DNA from: Oceaniovalibus sp. ACAM 378
GTDB lineage: Bacteria; Pseudomonadota; Alphaproteobacteria; Rhodobacterales; Rhodobacteraceae
Reading direction: 5' to 3'
Length of the DNA: 64,000 bases
NCBI RefSeq assembly: GCF_008085915.1
Contig: NZ_VSJK01000008.1
Span: forward strand, 186,001 to 250,000
Program-made: the position numbers and the translations under genes
In this document: positions 16,114-25,546 of the stretch, piece after piece
How the letters are laid out: each line of letters opens with the position of its first letter
Position numbering within the stretch: position 1 is the stretch's first letter
The notes under the pieces: generated by a model
The model's input: the letters and a program-made list of their open reading frames with translations, nothing else
What the model was told of the DNA's origin: nothing
Database searches by the model: none

Positions 16114-17067
16114 ATGCTGAGCCGGACTGCGGGCCACCTGTTCTGGATCGCGCGCTACATCGAGCGGGCCGAGACAAATGCGCGGCTGCTTGAGGTCGGG
16201 GCGCGCAACGCGCTGATCCCGAACATCGGCGGCGGATTCCGCAATGACTGGGAATCGGTGTTGCAGACCAGCGGTGGCGCTCAGGGCTTTGCCGAGAAAT
16301 ACGGCGATGTGGTGCAGCGCAACGTCGAAACCTGGCTGTTCTTTGATCGCGACAACCCGTCGTCTGTCGCCTCCTGTATTCACTCTGCGCGGGAGGGCGG
16401 GAGAGTGGTGCGCACCGCGCTGACCACACAGGTTTGGGACGCCGTGAATTCGGCCTTCCAGGACATGCAGGAATTCGCACGCACAGAACGTTCAAGCCTG
16501 TCGGTGAGCGATCTGACCGACTGGACCCTGCGCACCACTGCGTTGATCCGTGGCTCGGCGTTGAATACGCAGTTGCGCAACGACGGATATGATTTCACCA
16601 ACATCGGTCATTATATTGAACGGGCCGACAGCACGGCGCGGCTGCTCGATGTGAAATACTATGTGTTGCTGCCGAATGTTGCCTATGTCGGGTCGGGGCT
16701 GGACAATTACCAGTGGCGCACACTGCTGCGCGCGATGTCAAGCAACCGGGCCTTCAACTGGGCCTATGGCGGCGAAATAAGCCCGGCCAAGATCGTCGAT
16801 TTTCTGGTGCTGAACCGGGCCTGCCCCCGGTCCCTGATGTCGGCGGCTGAAGGCGCGGCCGAGCATCTGGACCGGCTGGCGCGCAGCTATGGCCGGTCAA
16901 CCGAGGCGCAGACCCGGGTGCGGGACATGGTCGGCAACCTGAGCGAAGTGCAGGTGCAAGATATCTTCGACGAGGGTCTGCACGAATTTCTGGGCCGTTT
17001 TATGGGCGATCTGGCGGCGCTGGGCGGCGACGTGCAGCGGATTTATCTGAGCGGAGAAACGCGATGA
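16114..17067 (+). CDS. Alpha-E domain protein (DUF403)
   Basis: This 317-residue helical protein begins MLSRTAGHLFWIARYIERAE, the family hallmark. A second copy-like block, YDFTNIGHYIERADSTARLL (about 154-173), and a conserved FLVLNRACPRSL follow. Alpha-E proteins are almost always linked to circularly permuted ATP-grasp and transglutaminase genes. They are thought to belong to a peptide-tagging or peptide-synthesis system, but no activity has been shown. Its stop overlaps the transglutaminase start by 4 bases, indicating translational coupling. Confidence 0.9.
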   Translation: MLSRTAGHLFWIARYIERAETNARLLEVGARNALIPNIGGGFRNDWESVLQTSGGAQGFAEKYGDVVQRNVETWLFFDRDNPSSVASCIHSAREGGRVVRTALTTQVWDAVNSAFQDMQEFARTERSSLSVSDLTDWTLRTTALIRGSALNTQLRNDGYDFTNIGHYIERADSTARLLDVKYYVLLPNVAYVGSGLDNYQWRTLLRAMSSNRAFNWAYGGEISPAKIVDFLVLNRACPRSLMSAAEGAAEHLDRLARSYGRSTEAQTRVRDMVGNLSEVQVQDIFDEGLHEFLGRFMGDLAALGGDVQRIYLSGETR

Positions 17068-17912
17068 GGCTGCAGATTTCACATGAGACGGTCTATCGGT
17101 TCGACCCGCCGATGCGCGGCGTGGTGCAAAGCCACCGGATGACCCCGTCGCAGTTCGAGGGGCAGCAGGTGATCCACTGGTCCATCGATGTGGCGGGTGC
17201 CGAACGTGGCGCGTCGTTCCGTGATGGGGCGGGGGATTGGATTAAAACCGTTTCGCTGCTGGGTCCGGTCAGCGAGGTGCGGGTGATGGTGCAGGGGGTT
17301 GTTGAAACCCGCGATCTGTCCGGGGTGCTGCGCGGCCACCGCGAAACTGTCCCGCCCGACGCCTATCTGCGTCCAACCGAGGCGACACAGCCCGAAGTGG
17401 TTGTGCGTGCTTTGGCCGAACAGGCATTGGCAGACGCCGAGGAAGGTGCGTTGGCGCGGGCCCACGCGCTGGCTGGGGCAGTTGCCGATGCCATTGATTA
17501 CCGTCCGGGCGAAACTGCTGCGGGCACCACTGCGGCCGAGGCGCTGACGCTGGGCCGAGGGGTCTGTCAGGACCATACCCATGCCCTGCTCGCTGTGGCG
17601 CGGGTGTCGGACATTCCCGCGCGCTATGTCACCGGATACCTTGAATCCGGGGCGGACGGCGGCGCACATGAGGCCAGCCACGCCTGGGCCGAGCTGTTTG
17701 TGGATGGTATCGGCTGGATCGGCTTTGACGCCGCAAACCGCTGTTGCCCCGACGAACGCTATGTCCGGCTGGGGTCGGGGCATGACGCGCAGGGTGCCGC
17801 GCCGATCCGGGGCGTCGCAGACGGGTTGGGCGTAGAAGCGATGACCATTGATGTCTCCGTCACGCCGGAAACCCAAAGCCAGTCGCAAAGCCAGTCGCAA
17901 ACTCAGCAGTGA
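17064..17912 (+). CDS. Transglutaminase-like cysteine peptidase
   Basis: The 282-residue protein has the N-terminal beta domain typical of bacterial transglutaminase-like proteins (LQISHETVYRFDPPMRGVVQ). The papain-like core carries the triad Cys168 (RGVCQDHTH), His206 (ASHAWAE) and Asp222 (GFDAAN). Members of this group probably act as peptidases or amidases rather than protein cross-linkers. It ends in a short Gln/Ser repeat (SQSQSQTQQ) encoded by two direct copies of CAAAGCCAGTCG, likely slippage-prone. It is coupled to the alpha-E gene and lies 225 bases before Anbu. Confidence 0.9.
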   Translation: MRLQISHETVYRFDPPMRGVVQSHRMTPSQFEGQQVIHWSIDVAGAERGASFRDGAGDWIKTVSLLGPVSEVRVMVQGVVETRDLSGVLRGHRETVPPDAYLRPTEATQPEVVVRALAEQALADAEEGALARAHALAGAVADAIDYRPGETAAGTTAAEALTLGRGVCQDHTHALLAVARVSDIPARYVTGYLESGADGGAHEASHAWAELFVDGIGWIGFDAANRCCPDERYVRLGSGHDAQGAAPIRGVADGLGVEAMTIDVSVTPETQSQSQSQSQTQQ

Positions 17913-17935
17913 CGCCCAGTGCGCGATTAGGTGGC

Positions 17936-17995
17936 GGCCGATTTGGGGGCGACCGATTTTCTGACGGCCAATCGGGGGACGACGGACTGTCTGGC
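17936..17995 (+). repeat. Imperfect 30-base tandem duplication
   Basis: Two adjacent 30-base units (17936-17965 and 17966-17995) start with GGCC and share 22 of 30 positions. The second is followed by a related but shorter stretch. They fill part of the gap between the transglutaminase and Anbu genes. The unit length is a multiple of three, but the frame is not attached to either gene. Confidence 0.5.
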
Positions 17996-18136
17996 GACGG
18001 GCGCAGCGGTCGGGTCACCTTAACCGGGCGGTAACCGCTGTCGGGCAGGTTTGCCTCAAAGCTGCCGGTTTCGCCATTGCGCGGCGCGGGTCCGGAGAAT
18101 AGTCAGCCATGTAGTATAGAAACGGGCGGTGTGGCG

Positions 18137-18874
18137 ATGACGTATTGTGTTGGGCTTTTACTGGATGCCGGCATCGTTTTGCTGTCGGACACGCGGACCA
18201 ATGCGGGACTGGACAATATTTCCGTCTATCGCAAGATGTTCACCTTTGAACAGCCGGGCGATCGGGTGATCACGATCATGACCGCCGGCAGCCTTTCTGT
18301 GACGCAAACCACGATTGCCCGACTGAAAGACGCAATCGACCACCCGGAAAGTCACCCGGCTGACGGCACCGGCACCCGGTCGATCATGGCTGCGCAGACC
18401 ATGCTTCAAGTGGCCGAAATCGTCGGTAACACCCTGTCGACAGTGGCACAGGACGTGGCGATGCGGATGGGCGGTATGTCGCAGAACGCCAGCGCCTCGC
18501 TTATCGTGGCCGGACAGCGCAAGGGCGGCGACATGCGGATGTTCCTTGTGTACCCCGAGGGAAATTTTATCGAGGCAACAAATGACACCCCATTTCTGCA
18601 AATCGGTGAACACAAATACGGCAAGCCGATCCTCGACCGGGTGGTGACGATGGAAACATCGCTGGCCGATGCGCAAAAGGCCGTGCTGCTGTCGATGGAT
18701 TCGACGCTGCGTTCCAACCTGTCGGTCGGCATGCCGCTGGATCTGACGGTGATCGCAGCAGGTAGCCTGACAGCGCAAACCCGCCGGATCGAAGCGGACG
18801 ACGAAGTGTTTCACCGCATGTCTGCCGATTGGTCGAACGCCCTGCGCGATGCTTTTACCGAGGTGGAATTGTGA
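18137..18874 (+). CDS. Anbu proteasome-like peptidase (COG3484)
   Basis: The 245-residue protein starts MTYCVGLLLDAGIVLLSDTR. This is the N-terminus of Anbu, the ancestral beta-subunit-like Ntn hydrolase, and Thr2 would be the nucleophile after Met removal. NASASLIVAGQ and LSMDSTLRSNLSVGMPLDL are further conserved blocks. Anbu assembles into helical or ring-like oligomers; its substrate is unknown. It accompanies the circularly permuted ATP-grasp, alpha-E and transglutaminase genes, as in other genomes. The 21-codon-later start was chosen over the longer frame because it exposes the Thr. Confidence 0.92.
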   Translation: MTYCVGLLLDAGIVLLSDTRTNAGLDNISVYRKMFTFEQPGDRVITIMTAGSLSVTQTTIARLKDAIDHPESHPADGTGTRSIMAAQTMLQVAEIVGNTLSTVAQDVAMRMGGMSQNASASLIVAGQRKGGDMRMFLVYPEGNFIEATNDTPFLQIGEHKYGKPILDRVVTMETSLADAQKAVLLSMDSTLRSNLSVGMPLDLTVIAAGSLTAQTRRIEADDEVFHRMSADWSNALRDAFTEVEL

Positions 18875-19003
18875 TCGGCGCAACTGTCTGATCAGATGGC
18901 GAAACTGTCTGATACTCTCTTGCGGCTGACCTGATTTCGCGGGCGACGTTTGACCTTGGGACGTGGCTGCCGTTCAATGCCCGGGATTTGAATGGAGCCT
19001 TGA

Positions 19004-19843
19004 ATGCGATTTGTACGTTTTGGGCCGACCGGGGCCGAGCGCCCCGGCGTGCTGGATCACGAGGGGCGCATCCGCGACTTGTCGGGCGATTTCCGCGATC
19101 TCTCCGGCGCTGATCTGGCGCGGCTGGGTGCCGTCGATCCACATAAACTCCCGCTGGTTGAGGGTTCACAACGCCTTGGCGTGCCGGTGGCGGCGGTGGG
19201 TAAATATATTTGCATCGGCATGAACTATACCGATCACGCCCGCGAGAACGGTATGTTTCCGCCGCGCGAACCGATCTTTTTCCTCAAGGCCACATCGGCA
19301 CTCTGCGGGCCGAATGACCCGGTGATCCTGCCGCGTGGATCGGTCAAGGCAGACTTCGAGGCGGAACTGGGCGTCGTCATCGGCCGCGAAGCGAAATATG
19401 TGACCGAGGACGCGGCCCTGTCCCATGTCGCCGGATATGTCGCAGTGAACGATCTGAGCGACCGGGAATTTCAGATTGAACGCGCGGGCCAGTGGACAAA
19501 AGGCAAAAGCGCCGACACCTTCGGCCCCGTTGGTCCCTGGTTGGTGACCCCGGACGAGGCGGGCGATCCGCAGGACATGGTGCTTCGGCTGCACCTGAAC
19601 GGCGTCGCGATGCAGGATGGGCATACCGCCAATATGATCTTTCCGGTGAAGCGGCTGATTTCCTATGTGTCGCAGTTCATGTCGCTGCAACCGGGTGACA
19701 TCATCGCCACGGGTTCGCCCGCCGGGGTTGGCATGGGGCGGCGCCCGCCAGTCTGGCTGAAACCCGGCGACGAAATGGAGCTTGAAGTGGGGCGGCTGGG
19801 CACACAACGCCAGACTGTGCAAAGATATCAGGGATTTGATTGA
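19004..19843 (+). CDS. Fumarylacetoacetate hydrolase (FAH) family protein
   Basis: The 279-residue enzyme has a small N-terminal domain (about residues 1-68) and the FAH catalytic fold. KYICIGMNYTDHARE is the usual start of the fold, DFEAELGVVIGRE supplies the acidic metal ligands, and GYVAVNDLSDREFQ and ATGSPAGVGMG follow. FAH-family enzymes cleave C-C bonds or decarboxylate 2-oxo acids. Similar proteins are often annotated ureidoglycolate lyase or 2-hydroxyhepta-2,4-diene-1,7-dioate isomerase; the substrate cannot be assigned here. GGAGCC lies 6 bases before the ATG. It has no clear partner in the neighbourhood. Confidence 0.87.
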   Translation: MRFVRFGPTGAERPGVLDHEGRIRDLSGDFRDLSGADLARLGAVDPHKLPLVEGSQRLGVPVAAVGKYICIGMNYTDHARENGMFPPREPIFFLKATSALCGPNDPVILPRGSVKADFEAELGVVIGREAKYVTEDAALSHVAGYVAVNDLSDREFQIERAGQWTKGKSADTFGPVGPWLVTPDEAGDPQDMVLRLHLNGVAMQDGHTANMIFPVKRLISYVSQFMSLQPGDIIATGSPAGVGMGRRPPVWLKPGDEMELEVGRLGTQRQTVQRYQGFD

Positions 19844-19886
19844 TTTGCCGTCTTGCTTGCCCCGTCACTTGCGGTAACTCTGCGGC

Positions 19887-21158
19887 ATGCCATTCCGTTT
19901 TATTCACACCGCCGACATACACCTTGATTCGCCGCTGCGTTCGCTGGCGCTGCGCAACTCCGATCTCGCCGCACTGATCGGCGATGCGACCCGGCGCGCA
20001 TTGGTCGGGATTGTCGATCTCTGTCTGGAAGAAGCCGTCGATGCACTGCTTATTGCAGGCGATCTGTATGACGGCGATCAGACCTCGATGAAGACGGCGC
20101 GGTTTCTGGGTGATCAACTGGCGCGGCTGGATCAGGCGGATATCGCGGTGTTCATCATCCGGGGCAATCACGATGCCCTGTCGCGGATCACGCAGGAATT
20201 GATCCTGCCGCCCTCGGTCAGGGTGTTCGGCGGGCGGGCGGATGTCCTCGGTCTGACCGCTGGCGCGCTTGAGGTTGCGGTGCACGGGCTGAGTTTTGCG
20301 CGTCCGCAAGCGCCCGACAGCCTGCTGCCGAAGTATCGCGCGCCGGTGCCGGGGGCGGTCAACATCGGGTTGATGCACACCAGCCTTGCCGGGGCGGCGG
20401 GGCACGATGTCTATGCCCCCTGCGCGCTGGGCGATCTGCATGGATCGGGCTTTGATTATTGGGCGCTGGGGCACATCCACAAGCGAACCGATCACTCGTC
20501 CAGCGTTGGGGGGACGTCAACGGTCATCATGCCCGGCATGCCCCAGGGGCGCGATATCGGCGAGGCGGGGGAAAAGACCGTGACGCTGGTCACTGTCGGT
20601 GACGACCGGTCGGTGACAGTCGAACAGCGGCCCACGGCGATTGCCGAATTCGCCCGGGTGGCGGTCGATCTGACCAATGTCGACAACTGGGGCGATGCGG
20701 TCGGGCGAGCCGAGACGGCGCTGGCCGAGGCCCGCGACTCCTGCGGCGCGCAGCATTTGGTGGCGCGCGTCGGTCTGAGTGGCGCGACACCGCTGTCATG
20801 GCGGCTGCGGCGCGACGCTGATCTGTTCGCGACCGAACTTGAACAGCGGGGCGAACGGCTGGGCCAACTCTGGATCGACAAGGTTGAAATGGCGGTGGGA
20901 CAACCCGCCCATGACGCCCCCGATGATGGTGATCCGCTGGCCGAACTGGCCGGGCTTATGGGTGACGGCACGCCCGACGATCTGCGCGCGGCGGTCCGCG
21001 CCTTGGTCGAAGGTGTGCGCGACGATCTGCCGCCAGACGCGCGGGGATTCGCGGGCAACGATGCCGAGGAATTCGAGGCCTATCTCGACCAACTTCTGGC
21101 CGAGGGGGGCGCGGATGTTCTGGCCCGTCTCGCCACACCTGACGGTGGAGCACTATAA
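19887..21158 (+). CDS. DNA repair exonuclease, YhaO/SbcD-like metallophosphoesterase
   Basis: The 423-residue protein has an N-terminal calcineurin-like phosphoesterase domain: Asp10/His12 in HTADIHLDSPL, then GDLYDGD, IRGNHDALS, MHTS and GHIHKR, which together form the two-metal site. The C-terminal 170 residues are the family's regulatory or partner-binding part. It overlaps the following large ATPase gene by one base (TAATG). The pair therefore resembles SbcD/SbcC and Bacillus YhaO/YhaN, which process DNA ends. A nuclease role is inferred from the family. Confidence 0.88.
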   Translation: MPFRFIHTADIHLDSPLRSLALRNSDLAALIGDATRRALVGIVDLCLEEAVDALLIAGDLYDGDQTSMKTARFLGDQLARLDQADIAVFIIRGNHDALSRITQELILPPSVRVFGGRADVLGLTAGALEVAVHGLSFARPQAPDSLLPKYRAPVPGAVNIGLMHTSLAGAAGHDVYAPCALGDLHGSGFDYWALGHIHKRTDHSSSVGGTSTVIMPGMPQGRDIGEAGEKTVTLVTVGDDRSVTVEQRPTAIAEFARVAVDLTNVDNWGDAVGRAETALAEARDSCGAQHLVARVGLSGATPLSWRLRRDADLFATELEQRGERLGQLWIDKVEMAVGQPAHDAPDDGDPLAELAGLMGDGTPDDLRAAVRALVEGVRDDLPPDARGFAGNDAEEFEAYLDQLLAEGGADVLARLATPDGGAL

Positions 21159-24100
21159 TGCGTCTGCGCCGACTGGACCTTACGCGTTATGGCAAATTCA
21201 CCGGACAGGGCATCGATTTCGGGCCAGCTCCGGCGGATGGCCCGGATATGCACATCGTCTTTGGCCTGAACGAGGCGGGGAAATCGACCGCGCTCTCGGC
21301 TTGGCTCGACCTGCTGTTCGGGATCGAAGAGCGGTCGCGCTATAACTTCCTGCACCCCTATCCGACGATGGAAATTGGCGGCACGCTGGAATTCGACGGC
21401 GCGCTGCACGAAATTTCGCGGGTCAAGCAACGGGCGCCATCCCTGCGCGACAGCGCCGGGCGGGCGGTGAGTGATGCGCTGCTGTCCACACCGCTGGCAG
21501 GGCTGACGCGCGACACCTATCGCACGATGTTCTCGCTGGATGATCAGACAATCGAAGACGGCGGCGAGGCGATCCTGCACAGCCGGGGCGATCTGGGGGC
21601 GCTGCTGTTTTCGGCGAGCGCGGGACTGGGTGATCTGTCGCAGCGGCTGGATGATATCGGCAAAGCGGCTGACGCAATCTATCGCAAACGCGCGCAAAAA
21701 ACCGAGATTGCCGAGTTGAAACGAGAAATCACCTCGCTGAAGGCGCAGCGGGATGAGATCGATATTCAGGCATCGGCCCACGCCGCATTACAGGCAGCGC
21801 GAACGGCGGCACAGACGGCACACCGCCAAGCCTCTGATGATCGGGCGGCGGCCAAGGTGCGGGCAGAGCGGTTGCGCGCCTTAGAACGGGCACGTCCCTG
21901 TGCTGCGGCAATCCGGCGGATCGATGGGGCGTTGGCAGAGCTTGGTGATCTGGCCCGCCCGCCCCTGCATTGGGCCGGGGATCTGGATGGTCTGGCGGCT
22001 GACGAGGGGCGGTTGACGGCGGCGCTTGCGGGTCTGGACAGCCATGTGGCGCGGATTGCGCAAGAGATTGTCGAAATTCCACAGGACGCGATGGCCTTGG
22101 GTCTGGGTGACCGGCTGACCGGATTGGCCGACGGGGCGGCGCGGTTTCGCACTGCCGAGGCCGATCTGCCAAAACGCCGTGCCGAACGTCTGGCCGCCGA
22201 TGCGCGGATCACGGCGCTTTTGCCGCTGCTCGGGTGTGACGCAGGGACCGATCCGCAGCAGTTGCTTGTGGCGGCACCGGTGGCGGGAATGTTGCGGGAT
22301 CTGATCGAACAACGCTCGGGGATCGCGGCAAGGTTTGAGGCAACGCAAGAGGAACTGACCGCAGCGCAGGCGGCCGTGCAGGCGGCGGCTGAAATGCCGG
22401 GCGCCGCACCGGTGGACGCGACCGGCGTGGCGGCACTGCGGCTTGCGTTGAAACAGACACGCGACGGCGATCTGACGGCGCGGCTTGGAATTGCCGAAAA
22501 TGCATTGCCCGCCAAGCGCAATCTGGCGGCCCGCGCCATGGCCGGATTGGCGCCGTGGAACGGAACGCCTGATGAGCTGGCGCAGGTAGCGGTGCCAGAT
22601 GCCGCCCAGTTGATCCAATGGCGCGAGGCGTCGGCAAAGCTGGACCAGCGCGAGGAAACCCTGCGCGCGCGATTGGAAGACCTTGAAACACAGCGCGTCG
22701 GCGACGCGGCACGGCAGGCGGCAGGGGCAGACGCTGTGGCCGACGATTCAGCGGCTGCGGCGTTGCGCGGCGAACGGGATGCGGCTTGGCAGACCCATCT
22801 GGCGGCGCTGGATGCGGCAACGGCTGCGGAATTCGAACGGCTGCTGGCGCGCCACGATTCAGTCAGCGAACAACGGCTTTCCCGCGCCGGTGAGCTGGCC
22901 GATCTGCGGGCGCAGACAGCCGCCATGGCTGTGGCCAAGGCTCAGGCGGATGAGTCGCGCAGCCGTCTGACGCAGCTGGAAACCGATCGTGAGCGGTTGC
23001 GTAAGACCGTTGCCCAGGCCGCACCGCATGTTCCGGCACCCGCTGACGCGCCGCTTGGCGTGGTGCTGGCAGGGATCGATACTTGGGTTGCAGCGCGATC
23101 CCATGCACTCGAATCCACTCTGGCGGTGCGTGATGCCGAGGATGAACTGACGCGTCTGACCGCGCAGGCCGAGGCGATGCGTCGGGCTTTGGCCACGGGG
23201 TTGAGCGATCTTGGATACCCGGCGGGGGACAGTCCGCAGGCGGTTTTGGCAGAAATGGCCGACACGGTCTTGAGTGATCTGGCGGTGCGGCAGACCGCAA
23301 AGGTCACGGCCCAGCGGGCATTGGAGGTGCGGCAGCGTGCCGCCGAACAGGCACAGACTGCCGAGACGAGATGGCAGGCGGAGTGGACACAGACGCTGGG
23401 CGAAACCTGGTTTTCGGGGCGGACGAACCCCGGGGCGGTGCGCGAATTGCTGGACCGGCTGGCCGGACTGCCCGGCGAACTTGAGGCGCGGCGAGAGTTG
23501 GATCACCGGATCGACACGATGGAGGCAAACCGCGCGGGTTTCGCCGCTGAAGTGAGCGGTCTTGCGGCCGCGCTGGGCGTTGCGGATGGCGATACCCTGA
23601 GCCTTGCGCAGACGCTGAGCACACGCCATGGCGGGGCTTTGGCGGCAGATCAACGGCTGACGGACCGCCGGGCCGATCTGGCCAAACTCACCGCGGATCG
23701 AGATGCACAATCAGACAGGCTGACCGAACTTTCTGCACGGCTGAAACCGATGCTGGCGTTCTTCGGCCTCGACGATCTGCCGGCACTTCAGGCGGCCATG
23801 GGCCAATGCGCCGCCCGAGACGATCTTGAGCGCGAGCGCGAAGGGCTGGCCAGCCGGATATTGGGTGAACTTGGCGACGATGATTTGCCGACGGCACTGG
23901 CGCGGATCGACAGTCTTGATGCCGACACGGCGGCCCAGGATCTGGCGGGGCTGGAGCAACGTCTGGGTGAATTGGACGATCTGGTGTCGGAGTCCTTTGC
24001 GGATTTGCGGGCCGCCGAACAGCGTCTGAACGCCGTGGGCGGAGACGATTCCGTCGCCCGGATTGATGCGGCACGGCGCACGGCGCTTTTGTCGATCGAG

Positions 24101-24589
24101 GATGCCGCACAGCGGTTCCTGCGGTTGCGGGCCGGGGGTATGGTGGCCGCGCAGGCCTTGCGCGCCTATCGTGACCGGCACCGCAGTTCGATGATGACCC
24201 GGGCGTCCGATGCCTTTGCACAGATCACCGGGGGTGCCTATTGCGGCCTGACCACCCGGGCCGACGGCGACAGTGAAATCCTGATCGGACAGGGGCGGGA
24301 TGGCGGATCGAAACTGGCCGAGGACATGTCCAAAGGCACGCGGTTTCAGCTCTATCTGGCGCTCCGGCTGGCGGGCTATGCCGAATTCGCTGCCGTCCGC
24401 CCCACGGTGCCGTTCATCGCCGATGACATCATGGAGACATTTGACGAGCCGCGCAGCCATGAGGTGTTTCGCCTGTTCGGCGATATGGCGGAACTTGGAC
24501 AGGTGATTTATCTGACCCACCACCGGCATCTGTGTGACATTGCCCGGGCCGTCGTGCCCGGGGTGCGGGTGCATGAACTGCCTTCGTGA
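21158..24589 (+). CDS. YhaN-like (SbcC/SMC-type) AAA ATPase
   Basis: The 1143-residue ABC-type ATPase begins MRLRRLDLTRYGKFTGQGI. Its Walker A is GLNEAGKST (residues 36-44) and LDDQTIEDGG lies in the N-terminal lobe. About 750 central residues are alanine- and charge-rich coiled coil. The C-terminal lobe has the ABC signature-like DMSKGTRFQLYLALRLA, the Walker B-like PFIADDIMETFD and the switch THHRHL. It is translationally coupled to the exonuclease. Together they form a candidate Mre11-Rad50-like complex acting on DNA ends or hairpins. It converges closely with the hydrolase gene. Confidence 0.88.
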   Translation: MRLRRLDLTRYGKFTGQGIDFGPAPADGPDMHIVFGLNEAGKSTALSAWLDLLFGIEERSRYNFLHPYPTMEIGGTLEFDGALHEISRVKQRAPSLRDSAGRAVSDALLSTPLAGLTRDTYRTMFSLDDQTIEDGGEAILHSRGDLGALLFSASAGLGDLSQRLDDIGKAADAIYRKRAQKTEIAELKREITSLKAQRDEIDIQASAHAALQAARTAAQTAHRQASDDRAAAKVRAERLRALERARPCAAAIRRIDGALAELGDLARPPLHWAGDLDGLAADEGRLTAALAGLDSHVARIAQEIVEIPQDAMALGLGDRLTGLADGAARFRTAEADLPKRRAERLAADARITALLPLLGCDAGTDPQQLLVAAPVAGMLRDLIEQRSGIAARFEATQEELTAAQAAVQAAAEMPGAAPVDATGVAALRLALKQTRDGDLTARLGIAENALPAKRNLAARAMAGLAPWNGTPDELAQVAVPDAAQLIQWREASAKLDQREETLRARLEDLETQRVGDAARQAAGADAVADDSAAAALRGERDAAWQTHLAALDAATAAEFERLLARHDSVSEQRLSRAGELADLRAQTAAMAVAKAQADESRSRLTQLETDRERLRKTVAQAAPHVPAPADAPLGVVLAGIDTWVAARSHALESTLAVRDAEDELTRLTAQAEAMRRALATGLSDLGYPAGDSPQAVLAEMADTVLSDLAVRQTAKVTAQRALEVRQRAAEQAQTAETRWQAEWTQTLGETWFSGRTNPGAVRELLDRLAGLPGELEARRELDHRIDTMEANRAGFAAEVSGLAAALGVADGDTLSLAQTLSTRHGGALAADQRLTDRRADLAKLTADRDAQSDRLTELSARLKPMLAFFGLDDLPALQAAMGQCAARDDLEREREGLASRILGELGDDDLPTALARIDSLDADTAAQDLAGLEQRLGELDDLVSESFADLRAAEQRLNAVGGDDSVARIDAARRTALLSIEDAAQRFLRLRAGGMVAAQALRAYRDRHRSSMMTRASDAFAQITGGAYCGLTTRADGDSEILIGQGRDGGSKLAEDMSKGTRFQLYLALRLAGYAEFAAVRPTVPFIADDIMETFDEPRSHEVFRLFGDMAELGQVIYLTHHRHLCDIARAVVPGVRVHELPS

Positions 24590-24595
24590 TACGGT

Positions 24596-25543
24596 TCAGG
24601 GATGCGCGGTGAAAAGCGCGGTCGCGCTGTCATAAAACCGCGCCCGGATCGCGGGGGTTTCCATCATGACTTCGTGGCGCGCGCCCGAGATCAGATCGAG
24701 AGTGCCGCCCGGCCACTCGGCCATGCGCATATAGATACGCCCTTTGTCGACGATCTGTTCACTGCTGCCGAGCACGGTGTGGACAGGCAGGGCGGGCGAG
24801 GGGCGGCGTGACAGCTTGAGCATGTCGCGCAACGCCTCGTACAGCCATCGCAGGGACGGCCCGCCCAGACCCAGCGTCGGATAGGTGGCCACCTGAGCCT
24901 GCATGAACGCCCACATCTCGCGATCGGACGTCAGCAGATTATCGTCGAACGGCGCGTCCACGACATAGGATTTGCCCGAAGTGCCCGGCGCAAAGTTCTG
25001 ATCGAACCCCAGACCCCGGCTCGCCCATGACAGTGACCACGCCAGCGGGCGCAGCGCCGGCGCCATCACGATGCCCCACATCGGCGCAGAAAAGGCGACG
25101 GCATTGACCGGCAGCCCGTCGTACAGGGCGCGCAACCCGATGGCACCGCCCATGGAGTGCGCGACAAGATAGAACGGCCGGGGCAGGTCCAGACGCCGGG
25201 CTGCGGCAAGCATCGCCGCGACATCCTTCTGGTAATCGCTGAAATGCTGCACATGGCCGCTTTGTGGATCGTCGATCATCCGGTCGGTCAGCCCTTGACC
25301 GCGCCAGTCCACTGCGATCATCGCAAAGCCCCGCCGCGCGAATTCACCCGCGGCGGGACCGTATTTCTCGACATATTCGGTGCGACCGGGAAACATCAGA
25401 ACGGTGCCGCGGTCCCCTTTGCTCCAATGGGCGACCCGGAGCCGCATCCCGTCCGCCGTGTGCACCCAATGGCACTGTCCGCCTTCGGGAGCACGGGCGA
25501 CATCGTGGTAAAACGGCGCCTTGTCGAGTTCGAGAACGTTCAT
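24596..25543 (-). CDS. Alpha/beta hydrolase, lysophospholipase-like
   Basis: The 315-residue serine hydrolase has the nucleophile elbow AHSMGG with Ser130, an oxyanion/strand block VLMFPGRTEYVEKYG (about 48-62) and DWRGQGLTDR (79-88). The catalytic His lies in the C-terminal SGARHEVMME. It matches PldB-type monoacylglycerol lipase/lysophospholipase proteins. The SCP2 gene lies upstream on the same strand with only 3 bases between them, so the two are probably one transcript with a lipid theme. Confidence 0.85.
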   Translation of the reverse strand: MNVLELDKAPFYHDVARAPEGGQCHWVHTADGMRLRVAHWSKGDRGTVLMFPGRTEYVEKYGPAAGEFARRGFAMIAVDWRGQGLTDRMIDDPQSGHVQHFSDYQKDVAAMLAAARRLDLPRPFYLVAHSMGGAIGLRALYDGLPVNAVAFSAPMWGIVMAPALRPLAWSLSWASRGLGFDQNFAPGTSGKSYVVDAPFDDNLLTSDREMWAFMQAQVATYPTLGLGGPSLRWLYEALRDMLKLSRRPSPALPVHTVLGSSEQIVDKGRIYMRMAEWPGGTLDLISGARHEVMMETPAIRARFYDSATALFTAHP

Positions 25544-25546
25544 GGC

